A DNA stretch of 64,000 nucleotides, taken from positions 109,715-173,714 of the forward strand of contig NZ_JOAJ01000012.1 in assembly GCF_000720425.1 (NCBI RefSeq), read 5' to 3'. This DNA comes from Nocardia rhamnosiphila NBRC 108938. GTDB taxonomy: Bacteria > Actinomycetota > Actinomycetes > Mycobacteriales > Mycobacteriaceae. The notes under the pieces are model-generated. The model did not search any database. It worked only from the letters and a program-made list of their open reading frames with translations, and was not told the DNA's origin. How positions within the stretch are numbered: position 1 is the stretch's first letter; every line of letters begins with the position of its first letter. Both the position numbers and the translations under genes were made by a program. Positions 27,506 through 35,912 of this stretch are shown piece by piece.

Positions 27506-27828
27506 TCGCCCGAGACCACGGGGTGGCCACTGTCGACCGGTCCCGCGGCGTGGACATCGGCCCCGGGGCAGCCGGTCGGCGCAGACGAGGATTTCCCGCC
27601 CGGACAGCGGCCGGGGCGGTGGTCCGCAACGCTGTCCACGATGGTGGCGGCCGTGGGCGAGTGGCCGGTGGAGCTCCACCACGCGGTGGCGGACCCCGCC
27701 GCGCCCGAACCACTTTCCGCGGCGGCGATACCCCGGCCGCGGGGATGTCACAGTCGGTGCGGCTGCTCCGTCGACTCTGCAGCAGACGAGAAACGGGTAC
27801 CGCACCCGCCGAGACCTACGGAGTTCCG
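27506..27828. other. Intergenic region without a gene
   Basis: 323 bases between two plus-strand genes. No frame with family similarity, and no recognisable structured RNA or strong hairpin. Confidence 0.5.
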
Positions 27829-28326
27829 ATGACCGCTTCCGCCCAGACCGCTCCCGTCCTCGTTCGATCCGCCGAAGCCGAGACCCTCCAGGACGGTGCG
27901 CTGAGCCTGATCACCCTCCTCGCCGACGCCGGCGCCACCGGAGGTGCGCTCACCGCGAACAAGGCGACCCTGCACAAGGGTTCGCCCGGTGCGCCTGCGC
28001 ATTTCCACACCGCCGCGACCGAGATGTTCCTGGTGCTGGACGGTTCGGTGCGGATCCTGCTCGGCGAGGAGATCGTGCACCTCGAGCGGGGTGATTTCCT
28101 GACCGTGCCGCCCACGGTCCCCCATGCCTTCGCCCCGGCCGCCGGGGCCGAGGCGGAACTGCTCGTGGTCTTCACCCCCGGGCTGCACCGGTTCGACTAC
28201 TACCGGCTGCTCGAGCGGGTTCATCGCGGAGAGGCGAGCGTCGAGGAGATCCGCGCGAGCTCGCAGCGCTACGACAACCACTACGTCGAGAGCCCGGTCT
28301 GGCGCGACGAGCTCGCCCGGGCCTGA
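27829..28326 (+). CDS. Cupin domain protein
   Basis: 165 residues from ATG 27829 behind ACGGAG. A single beta-barrel cupin: motif 1 is PAHFHTAATEMFLVLDGSVRILLG (metal ligands His, His, Glu) and motif 2 GDFLTVPPTVPHAFAP (His). A helical tail of about 40 residues follows (FDYYRLLERVHRG). Could be a small dioxygenase, isomerase or sensor; no substrate evidence. Confidence 0.87.
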   Translation: MTASAQTAPVLVRSAEAETLQDGALSLITLLADAGATGGALTANKATLHKGSPGAPAHFHTAATEMFLVLDGSVRILLGEEIVHLERGDFLTVPPTVPHAFAPAAGAEAELLVVFTPGLHRFDYYRLLERVHRGEASVEEIRASSQRYDNHYVESPVWRDELARA

Positions 28327-28509
28327 CTGCCCGAACGCACCGCAGCGGCCGCCGGCCCCCGGTCATCGCCGATAAGGCCTCCACCGAAATCTCGGGCGGC
28401 AGCGGCGAGCGGGGCGGCTACCCCGAGCAGGTTCGGCCGAAGAGCCGATACGCACCCCGAACGCGCTTTATCGTTGATACCGGGGTTCGCCGCGGCAGGG
28501 AGGCCGGAA

Positions 28510-29703
28510 ATGCGTGTGCGTGCCGTGGTCGCGGGTGTCGGTATCGTGCCGTTCACGGCACCGGGCCGCTCCCGGCCCTATACGGTCATGGGCGCCACCG
28601 CGGCGCGGGCGGCGCTCGCGGACGCCGGGATCGACTATCCCGCCGTGCAGCAGGCCTACGTCGGTTACGTCTACGGTGATTCGGCTGTGGGGCAGGCGGT
28701 TCTGCACGACCTGGGACCGACAGGGCTTCCGGTTTTCAACGTGAACAATCATTGCGCGTCGGGTTCCACGGCCCTGTTCCTGGGGCGGCAGGCGGTGGAG
28801 TTCGGTGCCGCCGATGTGGTGCTGGTGCTGGGAGTGGAACAGATGCGGCCCGGCGCGCCGGAGACGCTCTACACCGACCGCCCGACGACGTACGACCGCT
28901 ACTTCCAGGTCATGCAGCGGGTGCCGGCACTCGACGAGGCGCCTATCGCCGCACAGCTGTACGGCGAGGCGGGAGAGGAGTACATCCGCCGCTACGGCGC
29001 CGACCCGCAGACCTTCGCCCGGATCGCGGTCAAAGCGCGGGCGCACGCCGCGGGGAATCCGAACGCCTTGTCCACCGAGCCGGTCACCGTGCAGCAGGTA
29101 CTGGCCTCCGGACCCGTGCACGGACCGCTGACCCGGTTGCAGTGCAGCCCACCCACCTGCGGGGCGGCCGCGGCGGTACTGGTCAGTGAGCGGTTCGCCC
29201 GCCGGTACGGCTGCGCCGGACCGGCGATCACCGCGCAGGCGATGGGCAGCGATTCCGCCGCCACCTTCCTCGGCGCGGATCCGACGAAGATCGTCGGTTA
29301 CGACTCGTCGAAGGTCACCGCGCACCAGGTCTACGAGCAGGCCGGTATCGGCCCGGCCGAACTACCGGTGGTGGAGCTGCACGACAGTTTCACCACCGGC
29401 GAGATCCTGGCCTACGAAGCGCTCGGCCTCACTCCGGAGGGGACTGCGGAAAGATTTGTCGCCGACGCGGCCAACACCTATGGCGGGCAGGTTGTGACCA
29501 ATCCCTCCGGCGGGATGCTGGCCAAAGGCCATCCGCTGGGTGCGACGGGGGTGGCGCAGTGCGCGGAACTGGTGTGGCAGCTGCGCGGGCAGGCCGGTGC
29601 CCGCCAGGTCGACTACGCGAACCTGGCCCTACAGCACAATGTCGGGCTCGGCGGCGCGACGGTGGTGACGCTGTACGCGAATACCGGATCGATCCATCGC
29701 TGA
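28510..29703 (+). CDS. Thiolase family protein, SCP-x/Ltp type
   Basis: 397 residues from ATG 28510. The nucleophilic Cys is in NNHCASGSTALFLGRQAVE (near 83), the general-base His in GGMLAKGHPLGATG (near 335), and the C-terminal loop reads HNVGLGGA, lacking the second Cys of classical thiolases, as in sterol-carrier-protein-x thiolases. This class includes the Ltp enzymes that cleave branched side chains of steroids, sometimes as aldolases with a DUF35 partner. No DUF35 gene is adjacent. Fits the catabolic neighbourhood upstream. Confidence 0.88.
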   Translation: MRVRAVVAGVGIVPFTAPGRSRPYTVMGATAARAALADAGIDYPAVQQAYVGYVYGDSAVGQAVLHDLGPTGLPVFNVNNHCASGSTALFLGRQAVEFGAADVVLVLGVEQMRPGAPETLYTDRPTTYDRYFQVMQRVPALDEAPIAAQLYGEAGEEYIRRYGADPQTFARIAVKARAHAAGNPNALSTEPVTVQQVLASGPVHGPLTRLQCSPPTCGAAAAVLVSERFARRYGCAGPAITAQAMGSDSAATFLGADPTKIVGYDSSKVTAHQVYEQAGIGPAELPVVELHDSFTTGEILAYEALGLTPEGTAERFVADAANTYGGQVVTNPSGGMLAKGHPLGATGVAQCAELVWQLRGQAGARQVDYANLALQHNVGLGGATVVTLYANTGSIHR

Positions 29704-29711
29704 ACCGCAGG

Positions 29712-29825
29712 TCAGCGGCTGCGCACCCGAACCAGTGTGCGCGGCGCCACGGCAGCCATATGGCTGGACAACACCATCAGCGTGAGCACTGCGAACCCGG
29801 CGGCAGCCGTCGCGTAGACCATCAT
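29712..29825 (-). CDS. Small membrane protein downstream of NDH-2 (37 aa)
   Basis: 37 residues: MMVYATAAAGFAVLTLMVLS forms a single membrane helix, then a short basic tail RTLVRVRSR. A strong GGAGG lies 6 bases before ATG 29825, which is the main reason to believe it. It follows the NDH-2 gene by 87 bp on the same strand and may be co-transcribed. Polar and basic residues at the C-terminus suggest that end is cytoplasmic. No family recognised. Confidence 0.6.
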   Translation of the reverse strand: MMVYATAAAGFAVLTLMVLSSHMAAVAPRTLVRVRSR

Positions 29826-29912
29826 GGGGAACCTCCTCGTACGGTTTCCCGGTCCACCTTTCCCGCCGAACCTGGCAACAACCTGTGCGCCGTTCGGTAA
29901 TGCGGTGTGTGT

Positions 29913-31250
29913 TCAGTGGCGGATCCCCTCGCTGCTGACGAAGCTCGCCTCCTCCGGGCCGACCAGGCCGAGCAGTGTGAGAGGGCGGGAGGCGAACGCG
30001 TTGGTCAGATAGGTCAGCGTGATCGCCCAGCGGTTGATTCCGCGGGGGAGGGCATAGGTGTGATACGCACGAGTCACCGCCTTGGCGGGCAGGCCGGAGA
30101 GCCGGATACCCACCGGGTTCGCGACGGCGAAGCCGGGCCCCAAGTCCACCACCAGCCCCATATCGCGGTGTTTGTACACCGTCTGCGTGCCGATTCCCAT
30201 ACTGGCGGCCACATTGCGGGCGAGGACCTTGCCCTGCCGGGTGGCGTGCTGCGCGGTCGGCGGGGTGATCTTGCCCGGCTTCGTCAGATCCGGAACGGCG
30301 GCCGCGTCCCCGCCGGCGAAAACGTCCGGGTGGCCGGGCACTCGCAGATCGGCGTCGACGCTCAGCCGCCCACGTTCCATCGGCAGTCCCAGGGTGCCCA
30401 GCACGGGCGCGCCGGTCACGCCCGTCACCCAGGCAACGGTGTGGGTCGCGATCCGGGTGCCGTCGGTGAGCACGACATGGTCCTCGGCGAGCTCCTTCAG
30501 CGACATTCCCAGCCGGATATCGATACCGCGGTTGCGCAGCACGGTCAGTACCTTGTCGCTGAGCTTCTCGCCGACCTCCGGCATCACCCGGTCCGCCATG
30601 TCGAGCAGCACGAAACGGACCTCGGCCGGGTCGAATCCGCGGCGCTTCGCATAGGTGTCGGCGAGAGCCCGCAACTGCGCGACGAGCTCGGTACCGGCAT
30701 AGGAGGCACCGACCACGACCACGGTACGGCGTGCCCGGCACAGCTCCGGGTCTTCCTCGTGGTCGGCCAACTCCAGTTGCCGCAGCAACTGTTCCCGCAG
30801 GTACAACGCCTCGGCGACCGTTTTGAGGCCGCGACCGTGCTCGGGGAGGCCGGGAATATCGAACAGCCGGGTCACCGACCCCGGGGTCAGCACGAGCCGA
30901 TCCCAGGACAACTCCCGCGGAGTGTGGTATTCGCTGGTCACCGTGACCGTCTTGGTGTCGAGATCGATCGATTCGGCCGTGGCGACGACCAACCGGACCC
31001 GGGGCAGGGCGTCGGCCAGCGACACCGCCACGAACCGCGGGTCGATGAGCCCGCCGGCCACATCCGGCAGCAGCGGTGTATACAGCATGTAGTCGTTGGG
31101 CGTGACCAGCACGACCTCGGTATCGCGTTCCTGCTTCGCCAGCAGCCGGCACAGGTGACGGGCACAGGTGAACCCGGCGAAACCGCTGCCCACGATCACC
31201 ACCCGCTGCGGTCCGGCACTGCGGTCGACAGAACTCTCGACGTCCGACAC
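29913..31250 (-). CDS. ndh: Type II NADH dehydrogenase-like FAD oxidoreductase
   Basis: 445 residues from GTG 31250 with GGAGG 5 bases upstream. Two Rossmann motifs are visible: GSGFAGFTCA (FAD, near 21) and VVGASYAGTELV (NAD(P)H, near 175), plus AGGDAAAVPD (near 327) and the C-terminal membrane-association region (NRWAITLTYLTNAFASRPLTLL). NDH-2 enzymes pass electrons from NADH to menaquinone without pumping protons. Downstream in the same direction lies a 37-residue membrane protein; upstream is an ATP-grasp gene. Confidence 0.87.
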   Translation of the reverse strand: MSDVESSVDRSAGPQRVVIVGSGFAGFTCARHLCRLLAKQERDTEVVLVTPNDYMLYTPLLPDVAGGLIDPRFVAVSLADALPRVRLVVATAESIDLDTKTVTVTSEYHTPRELSWDRLVLTPGSVTRLFDIPGLPEHGRGLKTVAEALYLREQLLRQLELADHEEDPELCRARRTVVVVGASYAGTELVAQLRALADTYAKRRGFDPAEVRFVLLDMADRVMPEVGEKLSDKVLTVLRNRGIDIRLGMSLKELAEDHVVLTDGTRIATHTVAWVTGVTGAPVLGTLGLPMERGRLSVDADLRVPGHPDVFAGGDAAAVPDLTKPGKITPPTAQHATRQGKVLARNVAASMGIGTQTVYKHRDMGLVVDLGPGFAVANPVGIRLSGLPAKAVTRAYHTYALPRGINRWAITLTYLTNAFASRPLTLLGLVGPEEASFVSSEGIRH

Positions 31251-31339
31251 GGCCACCTCCTCCTTCGTCTCGGTTCCCTCGGCGGTTCCCGCGAGATCGC
31301 CGCCGAAACATGCGGCGGCGATCCGGGCGGCGGCGCCCC

Positions 31340-32626
31340 TCAGTCGGTCTCGGCGAATTCGAACGGCAGGGCGTCGATCGCTTCGCGGTACCGCCGCTCC
31401 AGCTCGTCCGCGTCGGGTGCCCCGATATAGAGGGTTGCGAGTTTGTACCGGTAGGCGTCCTGGTTGGGCAGGTCGGAGAGACGGTCTCCGGGCCGAACCT
31501 CGATGTGCACCAGTGTGCCCGGGAAACGGCGCTGCAATGCGGCGATATCGGCTTCGCCGGGCACTGCGCGCACGATCCCGTCCTCGTACCGGGGCACCAT
31601 GCACTGCGCGGCGACCGCGAATTCGCCCTTGCGATGTGGCATGCGGGGCCGGTCGCCCAAGGCGATATCGATGGCGACACCGTGGTTGGAGCTACCGTCG
31701 ACTTTTGCGAACAGATCGCTGTGCGACTGCGAGATACGCGTATTGACCTCGATCAACCACAGTTTCCCTGTCTCGGAATCCCACATGAACTCCGAGTTGA
31801 AGCAACCGTTGTCGTATCCGGTATGCCGCAGATAGCGCTCGGTGACGTCGATCATCCGCTGCTGGACGTCCTCGGGGACGGTGCGCGCCGGATAGTCCAG
31901 GTGGTCGAAGCTGTGCCCGGCCGCGTCCTTGCGCATATCGAACAGGCCGTGCACATGGTATTCACCGCGGAACATCGTGCCCTCCGGCGCGGCCTGGGTG
32001 CCGGTGACCACCTGCTCGGCGAGGCAGGTGCGTCCCCCCGCCACACGGATCTCCTCCGGCAGGTCCACCCGCTCGAGCGCGCGGTCGAAGGGGTCGGCGA
32101 TCCGGCCGATCTCGGCGCGGATCTGCGCGATGGCGGTGGCGAACACCTCGGCGTCGGTCACTTCGAATCCCAATTGCGAGGAATGGGATTTTATCGGCTT
32201 CACCCAGAAGGGGAACGGAATGTCGATCTTGTTCAGCGCATCGGGGTCGAACGGATCGAAAGCACAGAAATCCGGTACACATTCCGGCACCGATTCCCGC
32301 TGCAATACCCGGCTCCAGTATTTGTGCTCGTTCTTCAGCACGCTTTCCAAACTGGGCGAAGGCAATCCGAATTCATCCGCCAGAATCGGCACGAGCACGC
32401 TGGTCGGGAAATCCCAGTGCGCGATGATCGCATCCACCCGGCCGTCGAAGGCACGCAGCTCCGTCCGAGCCCGGTCGAGCAGCTCGTCGAAGTCGAACTC
32501 GTCGGCCGTGATCAAGGTGTCGTAATCGAGCAAGCCGTGGAGAGAAAATCCGCCCGGAACATCCACGGTCGAGATTTCATCGCGCTGGGAATCGGTCAGA
32601 GCAGGTACGAAAATATTTTTCCTCAC
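31340..32626 (-). CDS. ATP-grasp ligase-like protein
   Basis: 428 residues. The ATP-grasp core is seen in PFWVKPIKSHSSQLGFEV (phosphate-binding lysine, near 148), LAEQVVTG and the metal-binding NSEFMWDSETGKLWLIEVNTRISQSHSDLF (Glu and Asn ligands, near 280-310). Such enzymes join a carboxylate to an amine or thiol through an acyl phosphate. The long N-terminal part (about 1-110) resembles the pre-ATP-grasp domain. Neighbours on the same strand are a serine esterase and a CocE-type hydrolase upstream and NDH-2 downstream, suggesting a small biosynthetic or detoxifying set. Substrate unknown. Confidence 0.8.
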   Translation of the reverse strand: MRKNIFVPALTDSQRDEISTVDVPGGFSLHGLLDYDTLITADEFDFDELLDRARTELRAFDGRVDAIIAHWDFPTSVLVPILADEFGLPSPSLESVLKNEHKYWSRVLQRESVPECVPDFCAFDPFDPDALNKIDIPFPFWVKPIKSHSSQLGFEVTDAEVFATAIAQIRAEIGRIADPFDRALERVDLPEEIRVAGGRTCLAEQVVTGTQAAPEGTMFRGEYHVHGLFDMRKDAAGHSFDHLDYPARTVPEDVQQRMIDVTERYLRHTGYDNGCFNSEFMWDSETGKLWLIEVNTRISQSHSDLFAKVDGSSNHGVAIDIALGDRPRMPHRKGEFAVAAQCMVPRYEDGIVRAVPGEADIAALQRRFPGTLVHIEVRPGDRLSDLPNQDAYRYKLATLYIGAPDADELERRYREAIDALPFEFAETD

Positions 32627-32734
32627 GCAGACCGGCTAACCATATGTCCCGAGCTCAAACACTTCGGCCGGTGAACGAAATCGCGCCCCCGGAACCGTCC
32701 GGAAAACGAAGCGGCCGGGGGCACGAAGAGATTG

Positions 32735-33682
32735 TCACGACGGCGGACGATTCACGATTCGTACCAGGTCGCCCCGTGCCCGCCGGGCCTCCGGGATATC
32801 GGCCAGCGGCCAGGCATGGAACATTCCGGCGAATTCGTGGTATTCGAGTGCGACGCCCTCGGCGGCACACCGCGTACGGAACCGGCGCGCATCCGCGAGC
32901 AGGACATCCCTGGTGCCGATGAACAGGCTCAGCTCTCCGGGCGTCGCGGCCGGGGCGTACAGCGGGCTGATCAACGGATCGGTTCTGTCGAGGTCACCCG
33001 CGTACAGCCGGCCGGCCTCGGTCAGGCCCGCGACACCGAGGTAGGGGTCACTGGGATCGAGCTCCCGGGCCCACGGGTCGGTCATGGTCACATCGAGCCA
33101 CGGGGAGATCAGCACCACCTCCTTCGGTTCCACCCCACCGGCCGCACCGAGCGCGCGGGCCAGCACCAGCGCCAGCGCTCCCCCGGCCGAATCCCCCATC
33201 AGCACCTTGTCGTGCGACGCGGCGCCGGCGAAGGCCGCGTCGTGCGCGGCGAGCACCATGGAGAAGGTGTCGCGGGGGTGGTTCTCCGGGGCGAGCGGGT
33301 AGAGCGGAACCGTCACCGTGCATCCGGTCTCGTCGATCAATCGCGACAGGAATTTCCAGTGGTCGCGCTGGATCTGGTGGACGTAGGCGCCTCCATGCAG
33401 GTACATCACGTGCCGGGAGGTACCCGCGGCTCGTGGCCGGATCGTGTAGACCGGCCGCCCGTGTATCTCCCGGCAGCCGACCCGGTGCCGCCGCCCCAGC
33501 GCGGCCGGCGGCCGGTCCCGCGCGGGCTGCTGGCTCTCGCGGATGCTCTCGCGCAGGGCCTCGGCACTGGAGAAGGGTTTACCGGCCCGGGTCAGCCGCA
33601 GGGCGGCGATCAGCATCCGGCCGCGCAGACTGGTCGCAGCGGACTCCTCGGGCACCGCCGACCGCACCTCAGACGTGGTCAC
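32735..33682 (-). CDS. Hormone-sensitive-lipase-type alpha/beta hydrolase
   Basis: 315 residues. The HSL-family oxyanion motif HGGAY (near 96) and nucleophile elbow GDSAGGAL (near 164) are present; acid and His are in GTRDVLLADA and FAGMFHAWPLAD. The start overlaps the end of the CocE-type gene by 14 bp, so the two are translationally coupled. It likely hydrolyses a short-chain ester. Length is typical for the family. Confidence 0.9.
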   Translation of the reverse strand: MTTSEVRSAVPEESAATSLRGRMLIAALRLTRAGKPFSSAEALRESIRESQQPARDRPPAALGRRHRVGCREIHGRPVYTIRPRAAGTSRHVMYLHGGAYVHQIQRDHWKFLSRLIDETGCTVTVPLYPLAPENHPRDTFSMVLAAHDAAFAGAASHDKVLMGDSAGGALALVLARALGAAGGVEPKEVVLISPWLDVTMTDPWARELDPSDPYLGVAGLTEAGRLYAGDLDRTDPLISPLYAPAATPGELSLFIGTRDVLLADARRFRTRCAAEGVALEYHEFAGMFHAWPLADIPEARRARGDLVRIVNRPPS

Positions 33683-35693
33683 GCGGGATCCTCCTGTCCC
33701 AGTTCCGCGAGAAAGTGCGTTGCTCCCCCTCGAAACCGTCGAGTTCGGCGTGCACCAGGAAATGGGTGGGCGTGCAGGTGACCCGGGTACGGGTCTCGGT
33801 CCTGGTGCGCCACTCCCCGCGGCCGAAACTCATCGACCACGCGGTCTCCGCGGTGGCCGAGCAGAAGTCGTCGGCCTGCCAGCCGTAGCGTTCCCGGACC
33901 TTCCGGTCCACTTCCAGCTCGTGTTCGTCATAGCGGACCAGGCCGGCGTCCTTGACGATCTCCAGGGCGGACCGATAGTCGACCAGGTCGCGGGACACCG
34001 TCCATTTCTGCTCACCGGGACTGATATGTGTCACCGCCATCGGTTGCGCGCCCTCGGGCTCACCGAACGGCTGCACCGATCCTTCCTCGGCACCGGCCAT
34101 CGGCCGGATCGGCAGTCGCAGACTGCTCCCCGCCGTGTGCACGGTGACCTGCGCGGGCTCCGGCGGCGGCCAGGCCAGCGGCCAGTACGACGTCGACAGC
34201 GACAGCCGGATCCGGTGGCCCGCCGGAAATGCCTGGGCCACGGCATTGAGCTGCACAGTGACGTGGTAGCGCTCGCCGGGCTCCAGCGGCCGGGGATCGT
34301 CGTGACCGTCCCGGTGGGTCAGATTGAGCAGGCCGTAGGTCACCCGGGTCGCTCGGCCGTCCGGCGCCACATCGGACAACCTGGCCGCGACCATGGCGAC
34401 CGGTTTGTCCGCCGACACCTCGAGAGTCACCGTCGGCGCGCCCAGGATCTCGCATCGTTGTGCGAGGGCGTCGGTCTCGAACACCAGTGAGCCGCCGTCC
34501 TCCTCGCGCTGGTCGTAGGGCAGGTCGGGCGGGGCGTTGTAGGACGCCCACTTTCCGGCGAACTGCCCGACCGACAGCGGCGATTCGACCGGCAGCGCCA
34601 CCTGCGCCACCTCCTCGCCGGGCTCGGCGATCCGGTACCGCCCCAGCGGGTATTCGGTGAACTCGATATTCGGCGAGGGCCATTCCGGCTCCCCCACCCA
34701 CCGGCCGGGCCGGTCCTCGTAGGCGGTCGACGGCGGCACGCTCTCCTGCATCCAGGTCTGCAACACCGGTCCGTCGAGCACACCGTTGTCGACATCCTTG
34801 AGCCAGTGATCCCACCAGCGCACGACTTCCTGGAGATACCCGATGGCGGGTCCGGGCTCGCCCAGATGCGGATACTTGTGCGACCAGGGACCGATCAGTC
34901 CCTTGCGCGGGACGTCCAGGTTGGCGAGCAGCCGGCCGACCGCGTTCGAATAGCCGTCGGCCCACCCGCTCGAGGCCAGAACCGGCACCTGGACGGCGGC
35001 ATAGTCCTCACACACCGAGGCCCGGCGCCAATAGTCGTCGCGCCGCTGGTGTTCGAGCCAGTTGGCCGCCCACAGACTGCAGTTCTCCAGCCGCTCGAAC
35101 CACATATCGCGCCAGCGGTCGCCGACCAGCGCCGGATCGGGCGGCAGGGTGCTGTAGGCGAACATGGTGGCGGATTCGGCGATATTGTCCGACAGCAGTG
35201 CGCCGCCCATGTAGTGCATATCGTCGGAATAGCGATCGTCGGTGAACGAGGAGATGACGATGGCCTGCAGGTGCGGTGGTTTGCGGGCCGCGATCTGCAG
35301 CGAGTTGAACCCGCCCCAGGAGATACCCATCATCCCGATCCGGCCGTCGCACCAGGGCTGCGCGGCCATCCACTCCATGACATCCTCGGCATCGCGATGC
35401 TCTCGGTCGAGGTATTCGTCCACGAGTACGCCCTCGGACTCCCCGGTGCCGCGCAGATCGACTCGGACGCAGGCGTATCCGTGGCCCGCCATGTAGGGGT
35501 GGTGAATGGAATCCCGGACCGCGGACAGATCCCGTTTCCGGTAGGGGATGTATTCCAGGATGCCGGGGACCGGCCGGTCGTCGGCGGCGACCGGCCGCCA
35601 CACCTTGGCCGCCAGTCTGGTTCCGTCCGACATCGGGATCCACAGGTGTTCGTCCACGGTGATCTGCTGGGGCAGCGATGTCACTGTCCGCAT
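33669..35693 (-). CDS. CocE/NonD family hydrolase
   Basis: 674 residues. Opens with MSDGTRLAAKVWRP, contains VDLRGTGESEG, the nucleophile motif GISWGGFNSL (near 142), and the C-terminal jelly-roll domain (about 430-674) with HRIRLSLSTSYWPLAWPPPE. X-Pro dipeptidyl-peptidase-like CocE enzymes cleave esters, amides and lactams. First gene of a probable minus-strand operon (CocE, esterase, ATP-grasp, NDH-2, small membrane protein). No signal peptide, so intracellular. Confidence 0.9.
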   Translation of the reverse strand: MRTVTSLPQQITVDEHLWIPMSDGTRLAAKVWRPVAADDRPVPGILEYIPYRKRDLSAVRDSIHHPYMAGHGYACVRVDLRGTGESEGVLVDEYLDREHRDAEDVMEWMAAQPWCDGRIGMMGISWGGFNSLQIAARKPPHLQAIVISSFTDDRYSDDMHYMGGALLSDNIAESATMFAYSTLPPDPALVGDRWRDMWFERLENCSLWAANWLEHQRRDDYWRRASVCEDYAAVQVPVLASSGWADGYSNAVGRLLANLDVPRKGLIGPWSHKYPHLGEPGPAIGYLQEVVRWWDHWLKDVDNGVLDGPVLQTWMQESVPPSTAYEDRPGRWVGEPEWPSPNIEFTEYPLGRYRIAEPGEEVAQVALPVESPLSVGQFAGKWASYNAPPDLPYDQREEDGGSLVFETDALAQRCEILGAPTVTLEVSADKPVAMVAARLSDVAPDGRATRVTYGLLNLTHRDGHDDPRPLEPGERYHVTVQLNAVAQAFPAGHRIRLSLSTSYWPLAWPPPEPAQVTVHTAGSSLRLPIRPMAGAEEGSVQPFGEPEGAQPMAVTHISPGEQKWTVSRDLVDYRSALEIVKDAGLVRYDEHELEVDRKVRERYGWQADDFCSATAETAWSMSFGRGEWRTRTETRTRVTCTPTHFLVHAELDGFEGEQRTFSRNWDRRIPRDHV

Positions 35694-35869
35694 CGATCCT
35701 CCTCGTCGTGCTCACGATCCGTCCGGCCGCGCCGCGGGCACGGCGGCCCACCACACGCGGACAGCGTCCCGTGCGGTGGCCGGCGCGGATCTTCACTTCT
35801 CGTCGAACCCGCACACCGCCTACCCGCTCGCGCCCCGGCTACACCGGGAGCGCCGGCGCGGTGTGCGCT

Positions 35870-35905
35870 GTACCGGTGCCGCCCCGGACGAGACGGCACC
35901 GGTAC
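35870..35905 (-). terminator. Hairpin terminator after the catalase gene
   Basis: GTACCGGTGCCG (35870-35881) pairs perfectly with 35894-35905 around a 12-base loop, 7 bases beyond the catalase stop. No T-run, as is common in this group. Confidence 0.75.
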
Positions 35906-35912
35906 GACGGCC

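Noticed and set aside
29629..31680. A 683-codon minus-strand open frame
   Set aside because: Arg/Gly/Pro-rich composition without family motifs, out of frame with the clear NDH-2 gene on the same strand.
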